64,000 nt of DNA from Brachypterus glaber (lineage: Eukaryota; Arthropoda; Insecta; Coleoptera; Kateretidae): contig OY294046.1 of assembly GCA_958510825.1 (NCBI GenBank), forward strand, positions 10,084,847 through 10,148,846, written 5' to 3'. Every line of letters starts with the position of its first letter. Within the stretch, counting starts at the first letter, position 1. The translations under genes were made by a program, and so were the position numbers. Positions 22,497-33,382 of this stretch are shown in pieces. A model generated the notes under the pieces. The model searched no databases. It had not been told where the DNA came from and worked only from the letters and a program-made list of their open reading frames with translations.

Positions 22497-22850
22497 CTTG
22501 AGAAGACGGCATACGTCAAACCAAAATGCATGTACCCTAATCGCAGAGTCTGAAATGGAACGGACTAAAACGTATTATGCTGCTCTCATATAAGGGATTC
22601 CCCTCAGACAGAGTTACGCGAACCGCACCTGAATTGGTATGATCCTCGCCTTTTAGAATACTTTCGAAAATGAGTCACTGCTGCAGTCTATTTCAGACAC
22701 GGATAATAGATTATATAGGGACACTAGATCTGGTGTCCCTAAGAATATACATTCTGCATTTTTAACTGAAAACTTTTTTAGCTCAAAAAAAAATAATAAA
22801 ACCTTTAATTATGTCCTACAGAAATTAAACTAAAAATATGGATATGTTTA

Positions 22851-23456
22851 AGGTCGATTCAGGCATAATTATCACTAACTTCACTAAACTGAATTAAGAA
22901 ATTTAGAAATTAAGAAGATTAAGGAACATAACCTCAAATTCTATAATAAATTTATCGTGGTATGCAACAATTAAGATAAAAGATAAAATATAACATAAAA
23001 TAATGATACAATCTTAAAATAAACCATAGAAAAAGAAGAATTTCTGAACTACACTAACTTTTGTGCAAAATGTCATAAACAAACGTTATCCAAGTATCAA
23101 AATAAAGATGGCGACACCTTTGTATTTTAAAATTCGTACATTTTCAGTGTTAAGGAAAATCACAGTAGTAGTAGCAGTACATAAGAAAATAAAAGGTACT
23201 TTTGGAGATAGTTGGTTTTAAAACACGATTTTTAGACCCAACAACTGAAAATATAGTAATAATCGTTCTACGCAATAGATATTTGTTTTTGTTTTACTTA
23301 TTCAGTCGTATTTACACATGCTTATTATCTATTTGACAGTTACCTTATTATTGCATACCACGGAAAATTTGAGATTATGTTTCTTAATTTCATTAATTTC
23401 TTAATTTCTTAATTCAGTTTAATGAAGTTAGTGATAATTATGCCTGAATCGACCTT
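22851..23456. mobile_element. Foldback element with about 130-bp inverted ends
   Basis: Starts AGGTCGATTCAGGCATAATT and ends with its inverse. The arms include a TTAATTTCTTAATTTC run and GTGGTATGCAA against TTGCATACCAC. It has no ORF or clear target duplication. Confidence 0.85.
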
Positions 23457-23798
23457 TTGTTTATATGTTAACTCTTCTAATATTAATTAATTTAATTACA
23501 CATAAGGTGGTAATTGAAATTACTAAAAAGAAATATCATTAGAAAAACTTGCAAATTTTTACATCAGTTTAAGCAATTTTTTTTTTGTCAGACCTTATCT
23601 ATACATTGAGGTTAATGTATGAGGGTTAATCCCCAAGGTAACTATTATTAAAAGTCACAAGATGTCGCAAAAGTCTTTTCGAAGTTAGAGGAATTAAAAA
23701 AAGTACGATTTTCGGACCGGTACCGCTACCTTCCTCTATGAAAATTACATTACTATGTCATAAGCGCATAAGGTTTTCAAAACTTTATAGAGTGATAT

Positions 23799-23984
23799 AA
23801 AGAACTTTCACTTTCGGGTTTAGACCGTGTTAATGGATTAATCTGAAATCAGTTTCAGATTAATCCCTGAAGATGTCTCTAGTAGTAAGAGACGAAACGT
23901 CGGAAAGTGAAAATCCATTAACACGGTCTAAACCCGAAAGTGAAAGTTCTTTATATCTTAATGGCCGTGAAAGCTTAAAATCTA
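23799..23984 (+). mobile_element. 186-bp mini Penelope-like element with 15-bp target duplication
   Basis: Two inverted arms (CTTTCACTTTCGGGTTTAGA and inverse, continuing through CCGTGTTAATGGATT) enclose CCCTGAAGATGTCTCT, an AGTAGTA loop, then AGAGACGAAACGTCGG. This has the CUGANGA...GAAA layout of a hammerhead ribozyme, as found in Penelope terminal repeats. Perfect 15-bp direct repeats TTTATAGAGTGATAT flank it (23784-23798 and 23985-23999). There is no coding sequence. I infer a very short, non-autonomous or deeply truncated Penelope-type insertion. Confidence 0.7.
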
Positions 23985-24039
23985 TTTATAGAGTGATATT
24001 CAAATTATGAAATTATGCATTATATAACACTAGGCAACA

Positions 24040-25135
24040 AATCTCAACTTTTTTTTTTGCCCCGATCGGAAAGTAATTTTTTATTACTAATTCGAGGGCG
24101 TAGAAACCAAATCTGACCTTGGAAAAAATTCAGCACCTAAAATTTTTGAGATATAAGTCCAGGAAATAATGACGTTTTTTTTCAAAATCTTAAAAAAAAG
24201 AGTAGGATTTTAAAAATTTTTGGGTATATTAAAAAAAATACGAGGAACTCTAAAATATATATGCCAAGGACCTACTGTCAGAGTAAGTAAGCGAAAAAAA
24301 AAATAAAAAGCTTAGAATGAAAGTGCAGAGTTTACCTAATTGCTCTTTTGTGGCAAAAATATCAAATCTGTATAAAAATTTTATAGTACTTAATATAATT
24401 GTAGATTATAAAATTCTCTAAAAAAATACTTATACAAATATTTTTTTTGTTTTGATTAGTTTGTTTGTAAAAAGTAAATAAATGAAAAAGAAACAAAATG
24501 AAAGTACACAGTGTAAACTTTTTTCCCGAGCACAAAAAATATATTTTTCTTATCAATTTAAAGGCGCAGAATCCAAATTTGACCTTAAAAAAAATCCAGC
24601 ACGTCTTATTTTTTAAATTTTAGTACAGGCAATTATGCCAATTTAAAAATAATTTATAAAACAATATATTGTGTATTTTTGTTATATGGTTCTACATCAT
24701 AAAAATTTTATTTTATTACATAGGAACGTAATATGTAACATTTTTTTAGTTCATTTTTGACCCCCTAGTAATGATTTTTGAAAATTTTTAGCATGAGTAC
24801 GTGGCGATAAGCTTGTCCCCTTATGCAACCTTCTCCTTACCATCCACCCCTACTTAGTTTTGTCACATTATCCATTTTTTTTATATATTTTTTTATAATA
24901 TCCCTATTTATTTAACCTATGTATTTAAAGTTTCCATGTTTTAAGTTGTGTATTTTTTAACTAATATTGAGTCGCCGAATCTAAATTTGTCCTCGGAATA
25001 TTTTTATCTCCCATTATTTTAGAACAAAAGAGGGATAAAATAATGACTTTTTAACATTTTTATCTCAAACTTAGGTAATAGAAATATTTTGAGGCCAGAT
25101 TCGGTTTCAGCGACCCAAAATTATTATCAACTTAA
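24040..25135. repeat. Diverged inverted-repeat region
   Basis: The motif 'gtagaaaccaaatctgaccttgg' type occurs at about 24110, again near 24568 and 24972 in variant form, and inverted at about 25090 (CCAGATTCGGTTTC). Probably several related decayed foldback elements. No gene. Confidence 0.5.
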
Positions 25136-25199
25136 AATTCGGGGAAAGTCTTTTATATAAAATAAATAATCTTTGGAGATAAATTGTATAGACCTACCT

Positions 25200-25635
25200 G
25201 TATAACTAAAATATAAAATAATTCTAGAGATACAAAAGGGGCAAAAATTTAAATAGAAAGCCTCCCGCGTATCCTGTGATACATCAAATACAACTGCCTA
25301 TCCAAAAGCCCCCCAACCACTATGAAAAAGTTGGTAAATTAAAGGAAAATTTGAATAGTTGGTAATTTCTTTATTAAAAAGTGGCTAAACTATGAGCTGA
25401 TGAGTTTTTTTTCGTCATCACTTGTTTTTCTAAGAAAAAAGTTGGTAATTCTTCGATCGAAAAGTTGGATTTTTTTGCTTTATCCCCCTTCCCCAATAAG
25501 TTTCTTAGCTACGGCTCTGGTCCTCAACACCTCCTCAACTCCCCAAGGAAGTCAAATATCAAAATTCTACAAAAGGATGACCTTTAAAAAATCCGAATTT
25601 CGACGGTGATTATTTTTTTAGCACAAAGTAAGTTA
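25200..25635. other. Intron 1 sequence, no gene seen
   Basis: AT-rich with three 'aaagttggtaat'-like repeats (25328-25447). The open frame 25400-25609 shows no protein-like features. Confidence 0.4.
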
Positions 25636-25639
25636 TTAC

Positions 25640-26725
25640 TCTGCCGAAATTTTTTTAAAAGCATTATTCGGTTTTATCAAGGTCGGCATTGAAATCGTAC
25701 ATTTTACAACATAAAAATTGACTTTGATTTAGTTTGACAGGTAAGAATTAATGTTTAAAGTAAGGTTATTTATTTGTCAAATTCAGAAAATATCAGAGCA
25801 AAAACACAGTATCCGCTTTGATTTTTTTTCTAAGAATTAAAATTAGTGGAATAAAATTTATCGGAAAAATAAAACAACCTAATTTACATAACTTTTCTAA
25901 TTATAAAGCATTATAAGAATAATTTAGATAGTTCAATACAAAAAACTAACAAAAAATCCAGTACTTACTGTATTTTATCCTGGACGGTTTTTGTCAAAAG
26001 CTTAACCCAACTTTTAAAATCTCTTGTCAAAATGATATGATGTTGTACAGTTAATTTCAACAAAATTGGAAAAGTGGGGTTATAAAAAAAATTACATTGT
26101 GAACTATCTTTCATTTGACAAATATTTGTTTACTTGTTAATAAATTTAGTGTCAATATTGTTATTGCCACATCAATGTCAAAGTCAAAAAATGTTGGTGT
26201 ATTTTTTTAAAATTGGTAGAGATAAAGCAGAAAAACAAGAATACTCGAAGAATGCTGGTGTAAAACCCATAATTATAATTTTTAAATTAAGGAACTATGA
26301 TGAATACCTAGTTGTAGGAGACCAATATACTAGTAGTGTTTTTTAAAAATAAAGGTATTTAAAACAAGTTTATTAGATACAAAATATATTGATAAGGGAA
26401 TTTAATAATAGACATTTTAGAATAGGGATATTTTAGAGCAGAAATACAGTAATTAACAATAGAGATACGCTTCAAAATTCAAATAGTATTTACTAAACAC
26501 AAATGCATAGAATAACATACGATTTTTGACATGGTTAAACTAACCTTATTTTTCAAACAGGCATAACCCCATTTAAATAATCCACATTCACACAACTAAA
26601 TTTTATGGAAAACATGAAATTTTACTTAACCCCACTTTTCCAGTTTTGTTGAAATCAACTGTAAAATTTACGATTTCAATGCCTCCCTAGATAAAACCGA
26701 TTAATGCTCTTTAAAAAATTTCGGC
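25640..26725. mobile_element. Foldback element about 1.1 kb
   Basis: The left arm GCCGAAATTTTTTTAAAAGC then CGGTTTTATC..CATTGAAATCGTA is inverted at the right end (about 26655-26725). A second inner pair, TTTCAACAAAATTGGAAAAG and its inverse, lies at about 26054 and 26635. There is no ORF of note. Confidence 0.75.
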
Positions 26726-27078
26726 AGTACTATAGTGTTTTTCCCGTGTCAGTTAATAAGTGTAGCATTTTATTAAAGCCCATCTTATAGCAAAAAAACT
26801 GGTTGTATTAAGGACATTCACGATGACGTGCCTAAAATTGCTAATTTATAATTTTGAGAGGCCTCATTAACAAAATTTAATTATTAATTAAGCTGTCTTG
26901 GAAGAGGCTTATTAGGAATTTTTACCTTTACAAAAATTATAAAAATAGTATATTGTTTTACTAAGAGGAAAAGTGAAGCTTTTTTCACTAGTCTGTAGAA
27001 TTTACGGACGACGCGAAGCGGAGTCTGGAAACTACAGGGTAAAACATACTATTTTTCTTCAAGCATTCTATATATATA

Positions 27079-27650
27079 CAGCCTGTTCCAGAACTCGCGT
27101 ACAGAAATTTGAGGGTATATTAAAAACCCTCTGGAAAATATGAAAAAAATTTCAAAAAAAATCCATCTTCAATACCAATTAAAAAGGAAGCTATTTGATC
27201 TGACCAATCCTGTTGCTGATGTTAAATTACCTACAAATTAGTTTTTCCCTACTTAATAGTAACTATGGTTGACTTTTAATTGTCGACGCGTGCATTGTTT
27301 GAGACTTTTTAGGTTATTATATTTTGACAAAACCGACAGAAGCTATCAAATATTCTATTTTTATAGGGTCACTCCATCCGGCGGTGGTTTTTTGACATTA
27401 ATACATATTTATGTCACATTAATCACCATGTCAACCTACAGGATATGTACCTGCAATAATTAAATTTGCTTCCATAGCAACAAATTTAACTGTTAAAGGT
27501 AATTTACAATCAGCAACAGTATTGGTCCACTTAAAGCGTTCTTATTTTTGAATTAAACGAAGATGGATTTTTTTTGACATTTTTTTCATATTTTTCAGAG
27601 GGTTTTTAATATACCCTCAAATTTCTGTACGCGAGTTCTGGAACAAGCTG
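27079..27650. mobile_element. TA-flanked MITE, copy 1 (572 bp)
   Basis: Ends CAGCCTGTTCCAGAACTCG and the inverse of CAGCTTGTTCCAGAACTCG, with about 55 bp of terminal pairing and TA on both sides. The same element is present inverted at 47275-47851. It contains no transposase. Tc1/mariner-type termini. Confidence 0.93.
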
Positions 27651-27711
27651 TATATTTTAAATATTAATTTTTAAATTTAATTTATTCAGTAATAAAGTAT
27701 GTTTTTTTTTA

Positions 27712-27891
27712 TTAAAATAGGCCAATAAAACCCTTTCGAAATAAACTTAAACTTCCCTTAGCTAATTTTAAATTTTTTTCGTAAGCTAAATCGTACACTT
27801 TTCGCGATTTCGATGGTAACTTGTCTAATGTAGCATTTGCAATTTCGGAGAGATTTGTAGGTGTATAAACCATATATTCTTCTTCAATCAT
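27712..27891 (-). pseudogene. Short transposon ORF remnant (possible tyrosine-recombinase N-terminus)
   Basis: 59 codons from ATG at 27891: MIEEEYMVYTPTNLSEIAN, then LDKLPSKSRKVYDLAYEKN, then a divergent tail and stop. The 'LP.KSR..Y..AY.K' pattern resembles the start of the DNA-binding region in phage-integrase-like proteins of insect transposons. The copy at 61261-61383 stops 20 codons earlier because of a one-base deletion. Confidence 0.4.
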
Positions 27892-28154
27892 TTTTAATCA
27901 ATTTCACAAAAGGTTTTTGCACAGAATCTCGAGTCAACCACCTGTTTACATAATAAACAAACAAGTTTGAAGTATGGCTGTCATCAAAGTCAAAGATTGC
28001 TGCTGCCAGTGGTGGTTTTGCTAACTAATTTTTTTTACGGCGTACAACAATGAACTCATTTTTTTAGTGTGAAAAAATAGATCACTAGTTAGTGTGTTCA
28101 GTTATAAAATATGAACATTTTAGTACGCTTGAGAAAAAAAATAAATATTTTTTA

Positions 28155-28391
28155 AATATACAGAGTATCCCAGAACTCGAGACCATCATAGAAGGGACAC
28201 GTAACATATTAAAATATATGAAAAAAAAAGTCATATAAAGATAGGGCCGCAAATCGGTCCTAATTGACTTACGGCCTTTTTGAATGTAGGTCTCTTAAAT
28301 AGGGCCCAAAAAAGCGCTAATAAAATAATTTAACACTGCAGGTCAAATCCACATTAAAAGCTAAGAAAAAAAAGTTTTTTACACCCTGGCC

Positions 28392-28395
<4 letters not shown>
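28155..28395. repeat. Mariner-end-like fragment
   Basis: ATACAGAGTATCCCAGAACTCG at about 28160 has the look of a Tc1/mariner terminus, but no matching right end was found. The rest is non-coding. Confidence 0.35.

Positions 28396-28431
<36 letters not shown>
28396..28431. repeat. (TA)n microsatellite
   Basis: About 17 uninterrupted TA dinucleotides. Confidence 0.97.
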
Positions 28432-28435
<4 letters not shown>

Positions 28436-28625
28436 GAGTTATGGACTCTTTAAATAGTAACACTTTTCAGGGGCATGTTCTGCAATTTTTTTTAAAATTA
28501 ATTTTTCTCGGAAACAGTATTGAAAAATAGAAAAAAAAACCCTTTTCATTTCTTAGTAAATTTGTAATATTTCTTATGTAAAGTACTGCCCTTCCATTAA
28601 AAAAAAAACATACATAATTTACATA

Positions 28626-30616
28626 CAGGGTGGCCCAAAAAAACCGGACACATTTTAAATCTTCATAACTTTTTTGCCTTTCGAGCGATCTGTACTTACT
28701 TTGAAATGAATAGGCTCAAAACATGTAAGATTCGGTTGATAATTTTATTTATTTAAATTATAAATTTTTTTAGTAAGAAACCTTTATCTAAAAGGGTTAT
28801 TATAACGCCATGGGGATTAGAGCAAAATGTACAAAATGATAACTTTTCGTCTGCACTACGTTAAATGTTCTTTCTTCAATAGTTGTGTGTGTTTACCTTT
28901 TAATTTAAAATAGTAAATTATTTTTTATAATTATTTTTCTGAAAGGCTACAGATAGCGTTTAATAGAATTTTAGCTTCAAAAAATTGATTAAGTAGGTGG
29001 TTATCTAAAAGTAATTTTGACATGACTCAAAAAATTTTATGTCAAATTGAAAATATCAAAAATTGCTATTCAAAAAACTAAGAAAAACGTAATAAAACTG
29101 CATTATGGTAGATATATATTTTAAAGAAGATGAACAATAAAGAATGAATATATTTAAAAATAAAATTGTGTAGAAAAATAAGAAATACTTAAGTAGTTTT
29201 TGTCATAACGAAAAAAAAGTGCTTTTGTGCTCTAATAAAATGATTTTCATTAAATCAATATGAATTTAGTACCACAAATAACCAACGAAGATTCTGTACC
29301 ATAATATGGTTTTATATTATTGTTAGAAAATAAGACAGTGTTTAATATAATTTAATTAATTAATAAATTAATAAATTTGTAATAAAAACATATTTTTTCT
29401 TTAAATTCTTTCTTCATTTAGCAAATACTTAAATCTTATTTTATTTTGGCGATTTCTTATTTCTCATGTTACATGTAGTACAATTTTCGAATTTCCGTAA
29501 GTCATTTACAATTTTTATGTTATTTAATACTCATTTTTCTTATAATACGCATCTAGAAATCAGTTTTAACATTTTTGCCGTTGTTTTTAAAGTAATTCGA
29601 CATTTTTTCAGCTTTTTGTCACTTTGTATACAAATTAAATTATACTCGGCGCATTATCTATCTGAGTAACAAATTGGATCAAGGAAGCTATGATTAGTGG
29701 TTTAAAAATGACTTTTAGTAATATTTTTGTACCCCATTGTGCTTTTGATAATTTTTAACATTTAGGTTAAATTTACTGTCATTTTACGTCTTATAAATAA
29801 TAACAAAATCTGTTTAAAAAGTAAAACTTTGTTCAAAATTATAATAAAAGTAAGTTTTTATTCATAAAGTGCTATTATAAACTTAAATTTAACATTACCT
29901 GAATAAAATTACGGACCAGTATTATTTTAACCAAAAAATTCTCTGTTATAGTGTTTACTTCAAAAATTTATAGAGCACTGCATTATATTACTTCATTTAA
30001 ACAAAATGTTTATAGATTGATGCTTTAGTTTTCTTTTTATGCACTTTTCTTGTTATTTCTTCTTGCTAAAGCAAATTATTTGGATTTTTTTATTAATGTC
30101 AAAATAATGTCTTGATTGACAATAAATTTTAAACAATATGAAAACCTTACATAAGGAACTAAATATATTCTGCCAACCAAATAACAAGAAACAAATGACC
30201 ATCAACTCAGATAGATAATGCGCGGAGTTAACAAGATTATTTTTTGACAGATGTCAGATAAATTACGTTAAAAAATCAATTATTGCAATTTGTAACCTTT
30301 CGGAAAAATATGAAGAAAAAATATACTACTATTTTAAATTAAAATTTAAACATACTCATCTATTCAAGAAAGATCACTGAATATAGTGAGGTCGGAAAGT
30401 TATCATATTAAACATTTTGCTCTAGTCCCCAAAGCTTTAAAGCAACCCCTTCGGAAAAAGCTCAATTACTGAACAATATAATAATAAAGTAAATAAAATT
30501 ATCTTCCAAATCCTTCATATTTTTAGTATATTCATTTCAAATTTGGTATAGATCGGTCAAAAGGCAAAGAAGTTATAACGGTATAAAAGGTGTACGGTTT
30601 GTTTTGGGCCACCCTG
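28626..30616. mobile_element. Decayed mariner-type element, 2 kb
   Basis: Ends CAGGGTGGCCCAAAA and its inverse, flanked by TA. The inverted ends stay similar for about 170 bp (ATAACTT.TTTGCCTTT, ATTTGAAATGAATA). Such ends are typical of insect mariner elements. No transposase frame survives, and a second inverted-repeat element (29645-30227) sits in the middle. Confidence 0.88.
29645..30227. mobile_element. TIR element nested in the mariner element
   Basis: Ends GCGCATTATCTATCTGAGT and the inverse, about 24 bp. The interior is shared with 42178-43715 ('aagctatgattagtggtttaa' and 'aagaaacaaatgaccatcaac' types), which is a larger, more interrupted relative. The target duplication is unclear. 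Confidence 0.75.
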
Positions 30617-30733
30617 TAGTATACTATGTTTTTATTATTTTAAACTTATTTAAGTAATAAAAATAAAAAAAACTAATAATTACTTTTTATTTGCATATTT
30701 TCTATAACACAGCTGCCGTCAGAAATAGTAATT

Positions 30734-31028
30734 TGGTACTAGTGGGTAAAGTAAGATATTGCCCATGAAAAAATTAACCTGCGAGGCGTCAGCCAAGCAG
30801 TTAATTTTCGAGAGGCAATATCGGTTTACCCATGAGTGCCATACAAAGTTTTATCCAATAAATAGCTTAGAAATTAATATTTTTATTAAAAATTTTAATG
30901 ACATTTACAAGAAAATAATTTGACAAGTGACACTAAATAAAGTAAAAGCCACGCGGGGGTTATTATTGAGTTTATCTATTTAAAATAAAGCTGGTAATTG
31001 TCTCATTATCTGTATGTATTGGATAAAA
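30734..31028 (+). repeat. Interspersed 300-bp hairpin-rich repeat, copy 3
   Basis: Same family and orientation as 15618-15946, lacking about 35 bp of the central palindrome. It lies about 120 bp downstream of the secreted-protein gene. Confidence 0.8.
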
Positions 31029-31146
31029 TTACTTTACTTATACATATTAAATTAATTAGTAGGAACATCATTTAAATGTCAAAAACTTTTGTCAGTGTCA
31101 TTCACTCATTTATTTTTTTAAACTCCCACCACATTTACTGGACTTA

Positions 31147-31152
31147 TTTATT
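31147..31152 (-). terminator. Possible polyadenylation signal overlapping the stop codon
   Basis: Minus-strand TAATAAATAAG at the end of the secreted-protein frame contains AATAAA that overlaps the stop. A signal this close would need a very short 3' UTR. Later signals are possible. Confidence 0.4.
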
Positions 31153-31702
31153 ATAGTCTTATATCATGTCGAGCCATACCTATAAACATTTCACATTCCT
31201 TTTCCACAAACTCGCAATAAACGGACCAAACATCACAAGTATACAACAGCGTATCGTATTCAGGATATACCGCTTCACAACGTTCCTTTGTGCGTCCACA
31301 AATTTTCGTCTGGTTTTTGCAAAACTCACTTACCAAAGTAACATCCATTTTCGGATTGAAATCGTTTCCCAGATCGTCAGTCTTTTTCTTCCCATTCTTC
31401 TCTTTATAGTTTCTATTTTCATTTATTTCTTTATTTTGATCATAATTATTGTTACTTACTTTATTTTGGTCCTTATTTTCATTATTATTTTTGTTATTAA
31501 CTTCATTCTGGTCCTTGTTTTCATTATTATTTTTGTTATTTACTTTATTCTGGTCCTTATTTGTCTTCACCTTGTCGTCATAATCTTTATCGTCTTCTGT
31601 TTTCTCGTTATCTTCGTTGATGTTTTTATTACCTTCATCTTCTCCTTCTTGGTTTATTACATTATAAAAACAGATAACTAATATTAAAAAATGAAGCTTC
31701 AT
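31151..31702 (-). CDS. Secreted Asn/Lys-rich protein with six-cysteine tail (full copy)
   Basis: 183 residues in one exon. The start MKLHFLILVICFYNVINQ is a signal peptide, probably cut near residue 18. Residues about 20-118 are very acidic and then Asn/Lys-rich, with three 14-residue repeats of the type DQNKVNNKNNNENK. After MDVT (119-122) comes a compact tail with six cysteines at 128, 135, 142, 156, 163 and 170, spaced 6-6-13-6-6. It should be secreted and disulfide-bonded. I do not recognise the family. A TATA box lies 63 bp upstream of the ATG, and an AATAAA overlaps the stop codon. It is nested in the first intron of the transporter gene on the same strand. Confidence 0.8.
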   Translation of the reverse strand: MKLHFLILVICFYNVINQEGEDEGNKNINEDNEKTEDDKDYDDKVKTNKDQNKVNNKNNNENKDQNEVNNKNNNENKDQNKVSNNNYDQNKEINENRNYKEKNGKKKTDDLGNDFNPKMDVTLVSEFCKNQTKICGRTKERCEAVYPEYDTLLYTCDVWSVYCEFVEKECEMFIGMARHDIRL

Positions 31703-31764
31703 TTTTGATCGTTTTACAATACCGTTGATATTTTTGTTTCTGTTGATAAAAATGACAGCAAAGC

Positions 31765-31771
31765 TTTTATA
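31765..31771 (-). promoter_or_regulatory. TATA box of secreted-protein copy 1
   Basis: TATAAAA on the minus strand, 63 bp upstream of the ATG, is followed about 25 bp later by an ATCAACAG that could be the initiator. It is conserved in all three copies. Confidence 0.6.
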
Positions 31772-32048
31772 GTTTAAAACTCCATAGGGTAACTTGATCC
31801 GTTATTTTCTTAGTTTTATAGATATGCTTAGCGATAAGTTGTTTGACTAAGGATTCTCTATGTATTTATAATAATATCCAGACCTTTAGCGTGATTGAGT
31901 TTGTCTGACTTAAAGTTTCTATGAATTTTTGTGTTAAAGGGCTTCTTAGGGGAGCTAGAAGACGTTTAATGGACATTTTTAAAATATTATTCACTTCATA
32001 ACTTATTGGCTTGAAATTTTTACTGTAGTATGCAACCAATAAAAATTA

Positions 32049-32462
32049 TCAATTTATGACATAAAAAATTAAATATTTAACCAGGGTCGGACTTACAGTA
32101 ACATCCATTTTCGGATTGAAATCGTGTCCCGGATCGTCACTCGTTTTCTTCTCTTTCTGCTCTTTATAGTTTCTTTTTCCATTTATTTCTTTATTTTCAT
32201 CATTATTTTTGTTACTTACTTTATTTTGGTTCTTATTTTCATTATTATTTTTGTTATTAACTTTATTCTGGTCATTGTTTTCATTATTATTTTTGTTATT
32301 TACTCTATTCTCGTCCTTATTTGTCTTCACCTTGTCGTCATAATCTTTATCGTCTTCTGTTTTCTCGTTATCTTCGTTGATGTTTTTATTACCTTCATCT
32401 TCTCCTTCTTGGTTTATTACATTATAAAAACAGATAACTAATATTAAAAAATGAAGCTTCAT
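32049..32462 (-). CDS. Secreted-protein copy 2, truncated by tandem duplication
   Basis: Signal peptide and Asn/Lys-rich region as in the full copy up to MDVT (residue 122). The reading then runs into the duplicated upstream region and stops 15 codons later (VSPTLVKYLIFYVIN), so the six-cysteine tail is absent. The junction ACT/GTAAGT is a good splice donor at 32096-32095, so the first 366 nt (32097-32462) could be a 5' exon. No downstream partner exon is evident. Copies 2 and 3 resemble each other more than copy 1. It may be a pseudogene. Confidence 0.55.
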   Translation of the reverse strand: MKLHFLILVICFYNVINQEGEDEGNKNINEDNEKTEDDKDYDDKVKTNKDENRVNNKNNNENNDQNKVNNKNNNENKNQNKVSNKNNDENKEINGKRNYKEQKEKKTSDDPGHDFNPKMDVTVSPTLVKYLIFYVIN

Positions 32463-32524
32463 TTTTGATCGTTTTACAATACCGTTGATATTTTTCTTTC
32501 TGTTGATAAAAATGACAGCAAAGC

Positions 32525-32531
32525 TTTTATA
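32525..32531 (-). promoter_or_regulatory. TATA box of secreted-protein copy 2
   Basis: TATAAAA at the same distance from the ATG as in copy 1, inside an almost identical upstream segment. Confidence 0.55.
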
Positions 32532-32808
32532 GTTTAAAACTCCATAGGGTAACTTGATCCGTTATTTTCTTAGTTTTATAGATATGCTTAGCGATAAGTT
32601 GTTTGACTAAGGATTCTCTATGTATTTATAATAATATCCAGACCTTTAGCGTGATTGAGTTTGTCTGACTTAAAGTTTCTATGAATTTTTGTGTTAAAGG
32701 GCTTCTTAGGGGAGCTAGAAGACGTTTAATGGACATTTTTAAAATATTATTCACTTCATAACTTATTGGCTTGAAATTTTTACTGTAGTATGCAACCAAT
32801 AAAAATTA

Positions 32809-33222
32809 TCAATTTATGACATAAAAAATTAAATATTTAACCAGGGTCGGACTTACAGTAACATCCATTTTCGGATTGAAATCGTGTCCCGGATCGTCAC
32901 TCGTTTTCTTCTCTTTCTGCTCTTTATAGTTTCTTTTTCCATTTATTTCTTTATTTTCATGATTATTTTTGTTACTTACTTCATTTTGGTCCTTATTTTC
33001 ATTATTATTTTTGTTATTAACTTTATTCTGGTCCTTGTTTTCATTATTATTTTTGTTATTTACTCTATTCTCGTCCTTATTTGTCTTCACCTTGTCGTCA
33101 TAATCTTTATCGTCTTCTGTTTTCTCGTTATCTTCGTTGATGTTTTTATTACCTTCATCTTCTCCTTCTTGGTTTATTACATTATAAAAACAGATAACTA
33201 ATATTAAAAAATGAAGCTTCAT
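32809..33222 (-). CDS. Secreted-protein copy 3, truncated by tandem duplication
   Basis: Same structure as copy 2: 122 codons through MDVT, then 15 codons of read-through and a stop. It differs from copy 2 at a few low-complexity residues (for example DQNEVSNKNNHENK). The GTAAGT donor-like junction is at 32856-32851. Its TATA box is intact, but a mariner element begins about 90 bp further upstream, so only a short promoter remains. Confidence 0.55.
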   Translation of the reverse strand: MKLHFLILVICFYNVINQEGEDEGNKNINEDNEKTEDDKDYDDKVKTNKDENRVNNKNNNENKDQNKVNNKNNNENKDQNEVSNKNNHENKEINGKRNYKEQKEKKTSDDPGHDFNPKMDVTVSPTLVKYLIFYVIN

Positions 33223-33284
33223 TTTTGATCGTTTTACAATACCGTTGATATTTTTCTTTCTGTTGATAAAAATGACAGCAAAGC

Positions 33285-33291
33285 TTTTATA
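33285..33291 (-). promoter_or_regulatory. TATA box of secreted-protein copy 3
   Basis: TATAAAA, 63 bp before the ATG. The native sequence continues only to about 33380, where the mariner insertion starts. Confidence 0.5.
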
Positions 33292-33382
33292 GTTTAAAAC
33301 TCCATAGGGTAACTTGATCCGTTATTTTCTTAGTTTTATAGATGTGCTTAGCGATAAGTTGTTTGACTAAGGATTCTCTATA

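Larger units (their letters stand above)
26945..28140 (-). mobile_element. Interspersed element copy A, interrupted by a MITE
   Basis: It matches 60977-61630 nearly end to end, apart from a 572-bp TA-flanked MITE inserted at 27079-27650. The shared parts include GACGCGAAGCGGAGTC near 27010, a short coding remnant at 27712-27891, and the end 'gaacattttagtacgcttga'. This may be a remnant of a tyrosine-recombinase (Crypton-like) transposon, judged from the coding part. Confidence 0.75.

Noticed and set aside
31166..31681. Long plus-strand frame opposite the secreted-protein gene (and likewise 32124-32441, 32884-33201)
   Set aside because: It is Ile/Phe/Val-rich because it mirrors the Asn/Lys/Glu-rich codons of the minus strand. 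The minus frame has a signal peptide, TATA box and ordered cysteines.
31337..32097. Copy 2 exon splicing into the cysteine tail of copy 1
   Set aside because: The only AG near the tail start (GGTAAG/TGAG) would put TGA in frame, and no proper acceptor is seen.
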